Assembly: GCF_900460065.1 (NCBI RefSeq)
Contig: NZ_UAVD01000024.1
Span: forward strand, 62,001 to 126,000
Direction: 5' to 3'
DNA length: 64,000 nt
From: Streptomyces griseus
GTDB lineage: Bacteria > Actinomycetota > Actinomycetes > Streptomycetales > Streptomycetaceae
A model generated the notes under the pieces. It was given only the letters and a program-made list of their open reading frames with translations, made no database searches and was not told where the DNA came from. Positions 16,582-26,801 of the stretch are shown here, one piece after another; position 1 is the first letter of the stretch; each line of letters opens with the position of its first letter. A program made the position numbers and the translations under genes.

Positions 16582-19046
16582 CGACGCGCCCCGAAGCCAC
16601 CACGCGCCCCGAAGCCACGACGCGCCCCGCCGCCACGACGCCGAAGGCCCAGAACACACCGTCCGGCACGCCGACGAAGATCACCCAGGGTTCGCCCACC
16701 AAGGGCGGCATCGGCGAGTCCACGCTCCGCCCCGACGGCACCCTCAAGGTCACCGGAGAGTTCGCCTACTCCTCCGACATGTGGCACGAGGACATGCTGT
16801 GGGGCCAGACCCTGCGCTCCACCGTCGCCCACGCGGAGATCGTCTCCATCGACACCTCCGAGGCGCTGGCCACCTCCGGCGTCTACGCGGTGATGACGTA
16901 CGACGACCTGCCCGCCGCGATGAAGAACTACGGCCTGGAGATCCAGGACACGCCGGTGCTCGCCCACGGCAAGGTCCGCCACCACGGCGAGCCGGTCGCC
17001 ATCGTCGCCGCCGACCACCCGGAGACCGCGCGCCGCGCCGCCGCCAAGATCAGGATCGAGTACCGCGAGCTGCCGCTCATCACCGACGAGGCCTCGGCGA
17101 CCGCCCCCGACGCCGTGCTCGTCCACGAGGGCCGCGACGACCACCACATCGGCCACGTCCCGCACCCCAACATCGTCCACCGCCAGCCCATCATCCGCGG
17201 CGACGCCGACGAGGCGGCGAAGCGCGCCGACGTCATCGTCACCGGCGAGTACACCTTCGGCATGCAGGACCAGGCCTTCCTCGGCCCCGAGTCCGGCCTC
17301 GCCGTGCCCTCCGAGGACGGCGGCGTCGAGCTGTACGTCGCCACCCAGTGGCTCCACTCGGACCTCGGCCAGATCGCCCCCGTCCTCGGCCTGCCCGAGG
17401 ACAAGGTCCGTATGACGCTCTCCGGCGTCGGCGGCGCCTTCGGCGGTCGCGAGGACATCTCGATGCAGATCCACGCCTGCCTGCTGGCGCTCCGCACCGG
17501 CAAGCCCGTCAAGATCGTCTACAACCGGTTCGAGTCCTTCTTCGGACACGTCCACCGGCACCCGGCGAAGCTGCACTACGAGCACGGCGCCACCAAGGAC
17601 GGCAAGCTCACCCACATGAAGTGCCGCATCGTCCTGGACGGCGGGGCCTACGCCTCCGCCTCCCCGGCGGTCGTCGGCAACGCCTCCTCGCTCTCGGTCG
17701 GCCCGTACAAGATCGAGGACGTCGACATCGAGGCGGTCGCCCTCTACACCAACAACCCGCCCTGCGGCGCGATGCGCGGCTTCGGCGCGGTCCAGGCCTG
17801 CTTCGCCTACGAGGCGCAGATGGACAAGCTCGCCGCGAAGCTCGACATGGACCCGGTGGAGTTCCGGCAGCTCAACGCCATGGAGCAGGGCACGCTGCTG
17901 CCCACCGGCCAGGTCTGCGACTCGCCGGCCCCGGTCGCCGAACTGCTGCGCCGGGTCAAGGCCCGGCCGCTGCCGCCCGAGCAGGAGTGGCTGACCGCCG
18001 GCGCCGCCGGCACCTCCGTCGACGTACGCGCCCTGCCCGGCGGACTCTCCAACACCACCCACGGCGAAGGCGTCGTGCGCGGCGTCGGCTACGCGGTCGG
18101 CCTGAAGAACGTCGGCTTCTCCGAGGGCTTCGACGACTACTCCACCGCCCGGGTGCGGATGGAGGTCATCAACGGCGAGCCGGTCGCCACCGTGCACACC
18201 GCGATGGCCGAGGTCGGCCAGGGCGGCGTCACCGTGCACGCCCAGATCGCCCGCACCGAACTCGGCGTCAACCAGGTCACCATCCACCCCGCCGACACCC
18301 GCGTCGGCTCCGCCGGATCCACCTCCGCCTCCCGCCAGACATACGTCACCGGCGGCGCGGTCAAGAACTCCTGCGAAGCCGTCCGGGAGAAGGTCCTGGA
18401 GCTGGGCCGCACCAAGTTCGGCACCTACCACCCGGCCTGGGCCACCGCCGAACTCCTCCTGGAGGGCGGCAAGGTCGTCACCGACGGCGGCGAGGTCCTC
18501 GCGGACCTGGCCGACGTCCTGGAGGACGAGGCGATCGACATCGAGCTGGAGTGGCGCCACCGGCCCACCGAAGCCTTCGACCTCCGCACCGGACAGGGCA
18601 ACGGCCACGTCCAGTACTCCTTCGCCGCCCACCGCGCGGTCGTCGAGGTCGACACCGAGCTCGGCCTGGTCAAGGTCATCGAACTGGCCTGCGCCCAGGA
18701 CGTCGGCAAGGCGCTCAACCCGCTCTCCGTCCTGGGCCAGATCCAGGGCGGCACCCTCCAGGGCATGGGCGTCGCGGTGATGGAGGAGATCATCGTCGAC
18801 CCGAAGACCGCGAAGGTGCGCAACCCCTCCTTCACGGACTACCTGCTCCCCACCATCCTCGACACGCCGACCATCCCCGTCGACGTGCTCGAACTCGCCG
18901 ACGAGCACGCCCCGTACGGGCTGCGCGGCATCGGCGAGGCCCCCACCCTGTCGTCCACCCCGGCCGTCCTCGCGGCGATCCGGAACGCGACGGGTCTGGA
19001 GCTCAACAGGACACCGGTGCGGCCCGAACACCTCACCAGCACCTGA
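16578..19046 (+). CDS. Xanthine dehydrogenase molybdopterin-binding subunit
   Basis: 822 residues of the large subunit family. The N-terminal 40 residues are a repeated Thr/Arg/Pro tail encoded by tandem 18-base units (TTRPEA twice, then TTRPAA). The catalytic fold then has GGAFGGREDISMQ (molybdopterin contact), NNPPCGAMRGFGAVQ with the substrate-side Arg, EVGQGGVTVHAQIA, and RGIGEAPTLSSTP, whose glutamate is the conserved active-site base. It hydroxylates purine rings at the Mo centre. It is the last gene before a strong hairpin; the permease and XdhC genes downstream belong to the same pathway. Confidence 0.93.
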   Translation: MTTRPEATTRPEATTRPAATTPKAQNTPSGTPTKITQGSPTKGGIGESTLRPDGTLKVTGEFAYSSDMWHEDMLWGQTLRSTVAHAEIVSIDTSEALATSGVYAVMTYDDLPAAMKNYGLEIQDTPVLAHGKVRHHGEPVAIVAADHPETARRAAAKIRIEYRELPLITDEASATAPDAVLVHEGRDDHHIGHVPHPNIVHRQPIIRGDADEAAKRADVIVTGEYTFGMQDQAFLGPESGLAVPSEDGGVELYVATQWLHSDLGQIAPVLGLPEDKVRMTLSGVGGAFGGREDISMQIHACLLALRTGKPVKIVYNRFESFFGHVHRHPAKLHYEHGATKDGKLTHMKCRIVLDGGAYASASPAVVGNASSLSVGPYKIEDVDIEAVALYTNNPPCGAMRGFGAVQACFAYEAQMDKLAAKLDMDPVEFRQLNAMEQGTLLPTGQVCDSPAPVAELLRRVKARPLPPEQEWLTAGAAGTSVDVRALPGGLSNTTHGEGVVRGVGYAVGLKNVGFSEGFDDYSTARVRMEVINGEPVATVHTAMAEVGQGGVTVHAQIARTELGVNQVTIHPADTRVGSAGSTSASRQTYVTGGAVKNSCEAVREKVLELGRTKFGTYHPAWATAELLLEGGKVVTDGGEVLADLADVLEDEAIDIELEWRHRPTEAFDLRTGQGNGHVQYSFAAHRAVVEVDTELGLVKVIELACAQDVGKALNPLSVLGQIQGGTLQGMGVAVMEEIIVDPKTAKVRNPSFTDYLLPTILDTPTIPVDVLELADEHAPYGLRGIGEAPTLSSTPAVLAAIRNATGLELNRTPVRPEHLTST

Positions 19047-19381
19047 GCGACCCGCCGGGCGGCCTCCCACCGGTCGCCGCCCGGCGGCTCCGAGCGGTCC
19101 CCCCCCGAACTCTCCGGGCGGTGCGCAGCGCCGAGAACGTCACACTTTTCCGCACCCCGCACCGCCCGGAGGCATCAAGCACCGCACCGCTCGCGGTTCT
19201 TCACAGCCGTGCCCGAGAGCACGGCAGCGCCTCACGGATCATCCGTGCCGCCGGCACATCCGTTCTGCTTCAACAGTCCGTCCCGGCCGTCCCCGGGTCG
19301 TGCAGCCGACGCAGTCATCCCAAATCCCGCATTCAGGAATCTCCAAGCGGGTGCCCCTGTGAACCTTGGGAGTCAGGCATC
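19047..19381 (+). other. 335-base intergenic region between the xanthine dehydrogenase and permease genes
   Basis: It contains the terminator at 19052-19087 and presumably a promoter for the NCS2 permease. No credible gene is seen. Confidence 0.5.
19052..19087 (+). terminator. Hairpin terminator after the xanthine dehydrogenase operon
   Basis: Perfect 12-bp arms CCGCCGGGCGGC (19052-19063) and GCCGCCCGGCGG (19076-19087) with a 12-base loop, starting six bases past the stop codon. Confidence 0.7.
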
Positions 19382-20839
19382 ATGACCCAGCAGTCAGTGG
19401 AACCGAAGACCAGTCCGGAAGGCGCGGGCCCCGGCTCGCGCGTCCCCGCCGGAAGATCATGGCTCGACCGGTACTTCCACATATCCGAACGAGGATCCAC
19501 GGTCGCGCGCGAGCTGCGCGGCGGCGTCACGACCTTCATGGCCATGGCGTACATCCTCCTGCTCAACCCGATCATCCTGGGCGGGGAGGACGTCAACGGC
19601 GACCTCCTCAGCCAGCCCGGCCTGATCACCGCGACCGCCTTCGCGGCGGCGGCGACGACCCTGCTCATGGGCTTCGTCGGCAAGGTGCCCCTGGCGCTCG
19701 CCGCCGGGCTCAGCGTCTCCGGTGTGCTCGCCTCGCAGGTCGCGCCCAACATGACCTGGCCGCAGGCCATGGGCATGTGCGTGATCTACGGTGTGGTGAT
19801 CTGTCTCCTGGTGGTCACCGGCCTCCGTGAGATGATCATGAACGCGATCCCCCTCGCCCTCAAGCACGGCATCACCATGGGCATCGGGCTCTTCATCGCC
19901 CTCATCGGCCTCTACAAGGCCGGATTCGTCCACCAGGGCAAGGCGACCCCCGTATCCCTCGGCCCCGCCGGTGAACTCGCCGGCTGGCCCGTCCTCATCT
20001 TCTGCGTGACCCTGCTGCTCATCTTCATGCTCCAGGCGCGCAACATCCCCGGCGCGATCCTCATCGGCATCGCCGTCGGCACCGTGGTCGCGATCGTCAT
20101 CAACGCGATCGTCGACATCGACCCGAAGTCGTGGAGCAGCGGCCCGCCGGAGCTGGAGGGCAGCGCGGTCTCCACCCCCGACTTCTCGCTCTTCGGCAAC
20201 GTGGAGTTCGGCGGCTGGGGCGACGTCGGCGTGATGACGGTCGGCATGATCGTCTTCACCCTGGTGCTGGCCGGCTTCTTCGACGCGATGGCCACCATCA
20301 TCGGCGTCGGCACCGAGGCCAAGCTCGCCGACGACAAGGGCCGCATGCCGGGCCTGTCCAAGGCGCTGTTCATCGACGGCGCGGGCGGCGTGATCGGCGG
20401 TGTCGCCTCCGGCTCCGGCCAGACGGTCTTCGTCGAGTCGGCCACCGGCGTCGGCGAAGGGGCCCGGACCGGGCTCGCCTCCGCCGTGACGGGTCTCTTC
20501 TTCGCTGCCTGCCTCTTCTTCACCCCGCTCACCGCGATCGTGCCGACCGAGGTGGCCTCCGCCGCCCTCGTCGTCATCGGCGCGATGATGATGCAGAACG
20601 CCCGGCACGTCGACTGGAGCGACCGCTCGGTCGCCATCCCGGTCTTCCTGACCGTGGTCCTGATGCCCTTCACGTACACCATCACCACCGGTGTCGCCGC
20701 GGGTGTCATCGCGTACAGCGCCATCAAGCTCGCCCAGGGCCGGGCCCGCGAGGTCGGGGCCTTCATGTGGGGGCTGACGGTGATCTTCATCGTCTTCTTC
20801 GCCCTCAACCCGATCGAGAGCTGGCTGGGCGTCCACTGA
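19382..20839 (+). CDS. NCS2 family purine permease (AzgA/PbuG type)
   Basis: 485 residues with about 12 membrane helices, in the plasma membrane. Family hallmarks are the first helix region RELRGGVTTFMAMAYILLLNP, the QVAPNMTWPQAMG segment, LALKHGITMGIGLFIALIGLYKAG, FFDAMATIIGVGTEA and ASGSGQTVFVESATGVGEGA. These identify the AzgA subgroup, which imports adenine, guanine and hypoxanthine with protons. It follows the xanthine dehydrogenase operon and precedes xdhC, which fits supply of substrate. It is separated from the operon by 335 bases and a terminator, so it probably has its own promoter. Confidence 0.92.
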   Translation: MTQQSVEPKTSPEGAGPGSRVPAGRSWLDRYFHISERGSTVARELRGGVTTFMAMAYILLLNPIILGGEDVNGDLLSQPGLITATAFAAAATTLLMGFVGKVPLALAAGLSVSGVLASQVAPNMTWPQAMGMCVIYGVVICLLVVTGLREMIMNAIPLALKHGITMGIGLFIALIGLYKAGFVHQGKATPVSLGPAGELAGWPVLIFCVTLLLIFMLQARNIPGAILIGIAVGTVVAIVINAIVDIDPKSWSSGPPELEGSAVSTPDFSLFGNVEFGGWGDVGVMTVGMIVFTLVLAGFFDAMATIIGVGTEAKLADDKGRMPGLSKALFIDGAGGVIGGVASGSGQTVFVESATGVGEGARTGLASAVTGLFFAACLFFTPLTAIVPTEVASAALVVIGAMMMQNARHVDWSDRSVAIPVFLTVVLMPFTYTITTGVAAGVIAYSAIKLAQGRAREVGAFMWGLTVIFIVFFALNPIESWLGVH

Positions 20840-20874
20840 CGCCCGGGCCCCCTTCCCGCCTAAGGAGACACGCC

Positions 20875-22017
20875 ATGCTGGACATCGCCGAGGAGCTGCA
20901 CCGGTGGGTCTCGCAGGGACGCGAGTTCGCCGTCGCCACCGTCGTGGCGGTCGGCGGCAGCGCGCCCCGGCAGCCCGGAGCCGCCCTCGCCGTCGACCGC
21001 GACGGCACGGCCATCGGTTCGGTGTCCGGCGGCTGCGTGGAGGGGGCCGTCTACGAACTGTGCCAACAGGCCCTGGACGACGGGAAATCCGTCCGCGAGC
21101 GCTTCGGCTACAGCGACGAGGACGCCTTCGCGGTCGGTCTGACCTGCGGAGGCGTCATCGACATCCTGGTGACACCGGTACGGACGGACGATCCCGCCCG
21201 CCCGGTGTTCGCCGCCGCGCTCGCGGCCGCCGCGGAGGGGGCGGCGGCCGCCCTGGCCCGGGTCACGGACGGACCCGGTGAACTGCTCGGCCTGCCGCTC
21301 CTGGTCCACCCCGACGGGAGTCGCCGGGGCGGGCTCGGCGGCCACCCGGCGCTCGACCGGACCGCCGCCGCCGAGGCCCGGGCCCTGCTGGACGCGGGCC
21401 GCACCGGGCCGCTCGCCATCGGCGCGGAGGGCTCCCGCTGCGGTCGGCCCATCGAGCTGCTGGTCGAGTCCAGCGTCCCGCCGCCGCGCATGATCGTGTT
21501 CGGCGCCATCGACTTCGCCGCCGCACTGGTCCGCGCCGGGAAGTTCCTCGGCTACCGGGTCACCGTCTGCGACGCCCGCCCGGTCTTCGCCACAGCGGCC
21601 CGCTTCCCCGAGGCCGACGAGATCGTCGTCGACTGGCCCCACCGCTACCTCGCCGGAACCGCGACCGACGCGCGTACGGTGCTCTGCGTCCTCACCCACG
21701 ACGCCAAGTTCGACATTCCCCTCCTGGAGACCGCCCTGCGCCTCCCGGTCGCCTACGTCGGCGCGATGGGCTCCCGCCGCACCCACCTGGACCGCGACGA
21801 ACGACTGCGCGAGGTCGGCCTCACCGACCGCGAACGGGCCCGGCTGCACTCGCCGATCGGCCTCGACCTGGGCGCCCGCACACCGGAGGAGACGGCCCTG
21901 TCCATCGCCGCCGAGATCGTCGCGGTCCGGCGCGGCGGCAGCGGCGTACCGCTCACCGGGGCCCACACCCCGATCCACCACGACAGCAGTGGACAGCCGC
22001 TCGCCACGGTGGCCTGA
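20875..22017 (+). CDS. xdhC: XdhC family protein, molybdenum-cofactor sulfuration/insertion for xanthine dehydrogenase
   Basis: 380 residues from ATG 20875 after TAAGGAGA. The N-terminal XdhC_CoxI domain has VATVVAVGGSAPRQPGAALA and GSVSGGCVEGAVYE, with the cysteine that holds sulfur in the family. The C-terminal Rossmann-like domain has MIVFGAIDFAAALVRAGKFLGY, LTHDAKFDIPLL and AYVGAMGSRRTHLDRDERLR. XdhC binds sulfurated Mo cofactor and delivers it to xanthine dehydrogenase. It is 35 bases behind the permease gene and probably co-transcribed with it. A hairpin terminator follows. Confidence 0.92.
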   Translation: MLDIAEELHRWVSQGREFAVATVVAVGGSAPRQPGAALAVDRDGTAIGSVSGGCVEGAVYELCQQALDDGKSVRERFGYSDEDAFAVGLTCGGVIDILVTPVRTDDPARPVFAAALAAAAEGAAAALARVTDGPGELLGLPLLVHPDGSRRGGLGGHPALDRTAAAEARALLDAGRTGPLAIGAEGSRCGRPIELLVESSVPPPRMIVFGAIDFAAALVRAGKFLGYRVTVCDARPVFATAARFPEADEIVVDWPHRYLAGTATDARTVLCVLTHDAKFDIPLLETALRLPVAYVGAMGSRRTHLDRDERLREVGLTDRERARLHSPIGLDLGARTPEETALSIAAEIVAVRRGGSGVPLTGAHTPIHHDSSGQPLATVA

Positions 22018-22053
22018 AACGCCGGAAACGCCCGTCAACACCCCGTCCAGCCA

Positions 22054-22085
22054 GGGCGGGTTACCGCCACGGCGGTTTCCCGCCC
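22054..22085 (+). terminator. Hairpin terminator after xdhC
   Basis: Arms GGGCGGG (22054-22060) and CCCGCCC (22079-22085) with a second stem ACCGCC/GGCGGT inside, split by a symmetric TT/TT internal loop. Confidence 0.6.
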
Positions 22086-22131
22086 GGCGGATACGCAGCG
22101 GACCTCCCGGATTTACCGGTAGATCAGCTGC

Positions 22132-25100
22132 ATGACTTCTTCCCCCTCCTCCGTCCCCGGCCGGGCGAGATCCGCCCGCCCGGGACGCAGAGCCCTGCTC
22201 CTGGCGACCTCGGCGGCCCTGCTGGGCGGCATGCTGGTCCCCTTCGCCGGCGCCGCCGGCGCCGCCCCCGCACCCCGCGACGGGACCCCGCGTCCCGAAA
22301 CCCGCGCCGAGAGCCACACCGTCACCCTGATCACCGGTGACGTCGTGCGCTACGTGGACGGCCCCGGCGACCGGGACACCGTCAGCGTGGACCGCCCCGA
22401 CGGCGCGGAGGGCGGCGTCCGCGTCCAGCAGGCCGGCGAGGACGTGTACGTCCTGCCCGACGAGGCCGCCGCGCTGATCGCGGCGGGCGCCCTGGACCGG
22501 CGGCTGTTCAACGTCTCGGCCCTGGTCCGGATGGGGTACGACGACGAGAACGCCGGCTCCGTCCCGCTCATCGCCACCTACCCGCCCGCACGCGCCAAGG
22601 CCCTGCCCGCCGCCCCGCGCGGCGCGAAGAAGGTCCGCACGCTCGCCTCCGTCCACGGCGCCGCGCTCAGCGCCGACAAGGACGGGGCGCGCACCTTCTG
22701 GGACGCCGTCACCTCCGCGCCGAGCGCCCGTTCACTCGACGGCGGGATCGCGAAGCTCTGGCTGGACGGCCGCTCCGAGGCACTGCTGGCCGATTCGGTG
22801 CCGCAGGTGAACGCCCCGCAGGCCTGGGCCGCGGGCTTCGACGGCAAGGGCGCCAAGGTGGCCGTCCTGGACACCGGCATCGACGCCGACCACCCGGACG
22901 TCAAGGACCGCGTCGTCGGCGCCCGCAGCTTCGTCCCGGGCGAGGAGGTCGACGACAGGAACGGACACGGCACGCACGTCGCCTCCACCATCGCCGGCTC
23001 CGGCGCCGCCTCCGACGGTGCCGCGAAGGGCGTCGCCCCGGCCGCCGACCTGCTCGTCGGCAAGGTCCTCAGCGACGAGGGCTCCGGCGCGGACTCCGGG
23101 ATCATCGCGGCCATGGAGTGGGCGAAGGCCGAAGGGGCCGACGTCGTCTCCATGAGCCTCGGCTCGCCGGTTCCCGACGACGGCACCGACCCGATGTCCC
23201 AGGCGGTGAACTCCCTCTCGGCGGACGGCGGTCCGCTGTTCGTCATCGCGGCGGGCAACGCGTACGGAGCGGGCACCATCGGCTCGCCCGGCTCGGCGGA
23301 GCAGGCGCTCACGATCGCCGCCGTCGACAAGCGTGACGGCCGCGCGGACTTCTCCTCGATGGGCCCGCTGGTCCGCTCGCACGGACTGAAACCCGACCTC
23401 TCGGCCCCCGGTGTGGACATCAACGCCGCCGCCTCGCAGTCGGTCCCCGGCATCGAGGGCATGTACCAGTCGATGTCGGGCACCTCGATGGCCACGCCCC
23501 ATGTCGCCGGCGCCGCGGCGATCCTGAAACAGCGCCACCCCGACTGGTCCGGTCAGCGCATCAAGGACGCGCTGATGAGCTCGTCCGCGAAGCTCGACGC
23601 GTACACCCCGTACGAGCAGGGCACCGGCCGGCTCGACGTGAAGGCGGCGATCGACACGACGGTCGAGGCCACCGGCTCGGTCCCCGTCGCCTCCTACGAC
23701 TGGCCGCACAGCCCGTCCGACCCGGTCGCCGAACGCACCGTCACCTACCGCAACTCCGGTGACACGGACGTCACGCTGAACCTGGCCACCGACACGGACG
23801 AGGCGGCCTACACCCTCTCCACCGACACGCTGACCGTCCCGGCCGGGGGCACCGCCGAGGCGGTCCTCTCCCTCGACCCGGCGAAGGTCGCCAACGACAC
23901 CACCTTCTCCGGACAGGTCGTCGCCACCGACGCGGCGGGCACGACCGTCGCGCACACCGGCTTCGCGCTCACCAAGGAGAAGGAGCTGCACGACCTGACG
24001 GTGAAGCTCCGCGACCGGTCGGGCAAGCCGATGGACGGCCTCGTCGTCCTCGCCGAACTGGGCGACCCGCAGCTCGGCCTCGTCCAGGTCAGCGGCGGCG
24101 AGACCACGCTGCGCCTGCCGCCCGGCAACTACACCGCCTGGGCCTCCGTCGACATCGACGGCGACCGCCCGGACTCCCGGGCCCTCGCGTTCCTCGCGGC
24201 CCCCGAGATCCTCCTCACCGGCTCCACCGCCGTCACCCTCGACGCCTCCAAGGCCCGCAGGATCGACGTGCGCACGCCGAAGGAGACCGAGACCCGCCAG
24301 CTCCGCTACGACATGGCGCGCACCGCCCCGGACGGCACCGTCCAGCGCGACGCGTACCAGATACCGCTGACGTACGACCAGCTGTGGGCGAGCCCCACCG
24401 AGAAGGTCACCCAGGGCGACTTCAGCTTCCTGACCCGCTGGCGCCAGGGCGAGGAGCTCATCGACGTCGAGGCCGACGGCCGTGACGTGCCGGTCTTCGT
24501 CCAGGGCGGCGCGGCGGTCGCCGAGGACAGCAGCCGGAAGCTGACCGCGGTGTACGCGGGCAAGGGCACGCCGGCGGAGTACCGGGGGGTGAACGCGCGC
24601 GGCAGGGCGGTCGTCATCACCCGCAGCGCCGGGGTCGCCCCCGCCGAACGCCTCGCGGCCGCGCTGGCGGCGGGGGCCGAGGCCCTCTTCGTCGTCAACG
24701 ACGAGCGCGGCGTGGCGATGGAGAGCTACACCCCGTACGGCGAGGAGACCACCATCCCGGTCGCCTCCGTCCAGGCCTCCGCGGGCGAGGGCCTGATCAG
24801 GGCGGCGCAGCGCGGCAAGAAGGTCCGGATCGACCAGAAGAGGTTCGCGGACTACCTCTACGACCTGGTGGACCGCCACGACGGCACGATCCCGGACCGC
24901 TCGCTGGCCTTCGCCCCCTCGGCCCGTCAGCTCGCGAAGGTGGAGAACACCTTCTACGGCCACGGGAAGACGCTCGGCGGCGGCTACCGCTACGACATCC
25001 CCGACTACGGTCCCGGCGTCGGCTTCGAGGAGTACGAGCGGTTCCCGGACGTCCGCACCGAATGGGTCAACCCGCTGCCGGGCGACTCCTTCTGGTACGA

Positions 25101-25890
25101 GAACCACGCGGTCCTCAACGCGGACGGGGCGGACCGGGCGCACGAGATGCGCAGCGCCGAGCTGGACTACCGGGCCGGCCAGGACTACCGGGCCGAGTGG
25201 TTCGCCCCGGTGACCCGACCGCGCCTGGGCACCGGCTACTGGGGCCCGTTCCGCACGGTGAACAACGACGTCCAGTTCAACATCACGCCGTGGACGGACG
25301 CGGGCGCGGGCCACGCCGGCTCGATGCCCGAGAACGAGTACGACACCACCTCCTACGCCTTCCACCAGGGCGACAAGGTGCTGAAGAAGGGTCCGGGCAG
25401 GGCCGGATACGTCTGGGACCTCCCCGCCGGGAAGCTCCCGTACCGGCTGGTCATCGACGCGGAGCGGGACGCGGAGACCTGGAAGACGTCGACCCGCACC
25501 CACACCGAGTGGGGCTTCGTCTCCGGCGCGCTGGAGACGGGCGGACCGCAGCAGGCGGACATCCCGCTGCTCCAGCTGGACTACGCCGTCGACACCGACC
25601 TGGCGGGCGACGTCCGCGCGGGCCGCTCGACCGAGATCGGCCTCTCCGCAACCACCCAGGAGTGGCTGCCGGGCGCGGTGAAGGCGAACAAGGCCGCCCT
25701 GTCCGTCAGTTACGACGACGGCGGGAGCTGGACCGAGGTGGCGCTGCGCAAGAAGCGGACCGGTGAGTGGACCGCCGAGTTCCGCACCCCGTCCAAGGGC
25801 GCGACCTCGGTCTCGCTCAAGGCGCACGCGGAGGGCCCCGGCGGGCTCGTCGTCGACCAGGAGATCATCCGGGCCTTCGGCCTGAAGTGA
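22132..25890 (+). CDS. Secreted subtilisin-like S8 serine protease, large multidomain
   Basis: 1252 residues. A twin-arginine-like or Sec signal (ARSARPGRRALLLATSAALL) leads to cleavage near AGAAGAAPA. A pro-region runs to about residue 230. The S8 catalytic domain has D247 (AVLDTGIDADHPDV), H279 (NGHGTHVASTIAGSG) and S452 (MSGTSMATPHVAGAA). After about residue 520 come beta-rich domains, including a fibronectin-like region and an inserted PA-like segment around 780-880 with PVFVQGGAAV. The size and layout match large Streptomyces extracellular subtilases. Start ATG 22132 has no obvious ribosome site. It is monocistronic. Confidence 0.93.
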   Translation: MTSSPSSVPGRARSARPGRRALLLATSAALLGGMLVPFAGAAGAAPAPRDGTPRPETRAESHTVTLITGDVVRYVDGPGDRDTVSVDRPDGAEGGVRVQQAGEDVYVLPDEAAALIAAGALDRRLFNVSALVRMGYDDENAGSVPLIATYPPARAKALPAAPRGAKKVRTLASVHGAALSADKDGARTFWDAVTSAPSARSLDGGIAKLWLDGRSEALLADSVPQVNAPQAWAAGFDGKGAKVAVLDTGIDADHPDVKDRVVGARSFVPGEEVDDRNGHGTHVASTIAGSGAASDGAAKGVAPAADLLVGKVLSDEGSGADSGIIAAMEWAKAEGADVVSMSLGSPVPDDGTDPMSQAVNSLSADGGPLFVIAAGNAYGAGTIGSPGSAEQALTIAAVDKRDGRADFSSMGPLVRSHGLKPDLSAPGVDINAAASQSVPGIEGMYQSMSGTSMATPHVAGAAAILKQRHPDWSGQRIKDALMSSSAKLDAYTPYEQGTGRLDVKAAIDTTVEATGSVPVASYDWPHSPSDPVAERTVTYRNSGDTDVTLNLATDTDEAAYTLSTDTLTVPAGGTAEAVLSLDPAKVANDTTFSGQVVATDAAGTTVAHTGFALTKEKELHDLTVKLRDRSGKPMDGLVVLAELGDPQLGLVQVSGGETTLRLPPGNYTAWASVDIDGDRPDSRALAFLAAPEILLTGSTAVTLDASKARRIDVRTPKETETRQLRYDMARTAPDGTVQRDAYQIPLTYDQLWASPTEKVTQGDFSFLTRWRQGEELIDVEADGRDVPVFVQGGAAVAEDSSRKLTAVYAGKGTPAEYRGVNARGRAVVITRSAGVAPAERLAAALAAGAEALFVVNDERGVAMESYTPYGEETTIPVASVQASAGEGLIRAAQRGKKVRIDQKRFADYLYDLVDRHDGTIPDRSLAFAPSARQLAKVENTFYGHGKTLGGGYRYDIPDYGPGVGFEEYERFPDVRTEWVNPLPGDSFWYENHAVLNADGADRAHEMRSAELDYRAGQDYRAEWFAPVTRPRLGTGYWGPFRTVNNDVQFNITPWTDAGAGHAGSMPENEYDTTSYAFHQGDKVLKKGPGRAGYVWDLPAGKLPYRLVIDAERDAETWKTSTRTHTEWGFVSGALETGGPQQADIPLLQLDYAVDTDLAGDVRAGRSTEIGLSATTQEWLPGAVKANKAALSVSYDDGGSWTEVALRKKRTGEWTAEFRTPSKGATSVSLKAHAEGPGGLVVDQEIIRAFGLK

Positions 25891-25970
25891 GCCGACGCAT
25901 GTGGTCCCGCGTCCCTCGGGGGTGCGGGACCACGTGCGGTGGCCTCCGGCGGGTGCGGTTGGATGTGCCC

Positions 25971-26642
25971 ATGAGCGTTCACGACGTGGCCCGCAGGCTG
26001 CCGGACATACCCACCCTCATCGATCGATGCCGTGCCCTGGCGATGCTCGACGCGATCCTGTGTCCCGAGTGGGACCACCGCTGGCACGGCTACGACGCGC
26101 GGTGGTCGCCGACGGAGGCCATGGCCTCGATGCGGGACGGTTCGGGCGGGGAGTACTCCGTCGTCTTCGCCGAGGCGGGCGCGTACGCGCGGGGCTTCGA
26201 CCACGAGTCGCCGATGAGCCCGTACGTCGACGACGGCCCCTGGCCCGGGGTGCTCGACGAGGTGCCCGCCGTGTTCCGCCGCTACGTGGACGATCCGTTG
26301 TTCACCGACGAGTCCGGCATGCCCGTCGTCACCGCCTGCCTCTGGCGCACGGGCGACGACGACCGCTGGCGGGCGGGCGCCATCGACTTCCCGGAGGACG
26401 GCGAGGACTCCGACGGGGCCGACTGGCTGTTCCAGCTCCTCGTCACGGACGCCCCGGAGTCCTACCAGGAGTGGGCCGAGGACCACTTCGAGGTCTCCGT
26501 CGACCTCGAAGCCGTACGGCACGTCCTCGCGCTGCGCCCGCTGACCGACGAGGTGATCGCCGCCCTCGCCCCCGAGCGGGTCCCCGCCGAACTGGCCGCG
26601 GACATCGCGGAGATCGGGTATCCGGTCGGCCCGGGGGAGTAG
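25971..26642 (+). CDS. Hypothetical acidic protein, family not recognised (223 aa)
   Basis: 223 residues, strongly acidic, soluble, no signal peptide. Aromatic-rich segments such as CPEWDHRWHGYDARWSP, GEYSVVFAEAGAYARGFDHES and DWLFQLLVTDAPESYQEWAEDHFEV suggest a compact alpha/beta fold. The pattern is common for Streptomyces proteins annotated only as hypothetical. It lies 80 bases after the protease gene and converges with the amidase gene. Start ATG 25971 was chosen as the first ATG after the upstream gene. Confidence 0.65.
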   Translation: MSVHDVARRLPDIPTLIDRCRALAMLDAILCPEWDHRWHGYDARWSPTEAMASMRDGSGGEYSVVFAEAGAYARGFDHESPMSPYVDDGPWPGVLDEVPAVFRRYVDDPLFTDESGMPVVTACLWRTGDDDRWRAGAIDFPEDGEDSDGADWLFQLLVTDAPESYQEWAEDHFEVSVDLEAVRHVLALRPLTDEVIAALAPERVPAELAADIAEIGYPVGPGE

Positions 26643-26643
26643 A

Positions 26644-26675
26644 GGCACCCTGCGCCCCGGGCACCCTGCGCCCCG
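26644..26675. repeat. Two perfect tandem copies of a 16-bp unit
   Basis: The unit GGCACCCTGCGCCCCG occurs at 26644-26659 and 26660-26675, directly after the hypothetical gene's stop codon. Confidence 0.8.
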
Positions 26676-26757
26676 GGCGCCGCGCGCCCGCGTGCCGGTG
26701 GCGCCGCGGTCATCGGTCCGCCTCCGGGCGCCGGGCCCGGACGCGGCGCAGGCCCGC

Positions 26758-26789
26758 GCGGGTCCCTCCGGAGCGGGGGAGGGGCCCGC
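26758..26789. terminator. Bidirectional hairpin terminator between convergent genes
   Basis: Arms GCGGGTCCCTCC (26758-26769) and GGAGGGGCCCGC (26778-26789) form a 12-bp stem with one T-G wobble and an eight-base loop. Confidence 0.6.
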
Positions 26790-26801
26790 ACGGGCCGCGG
26801 C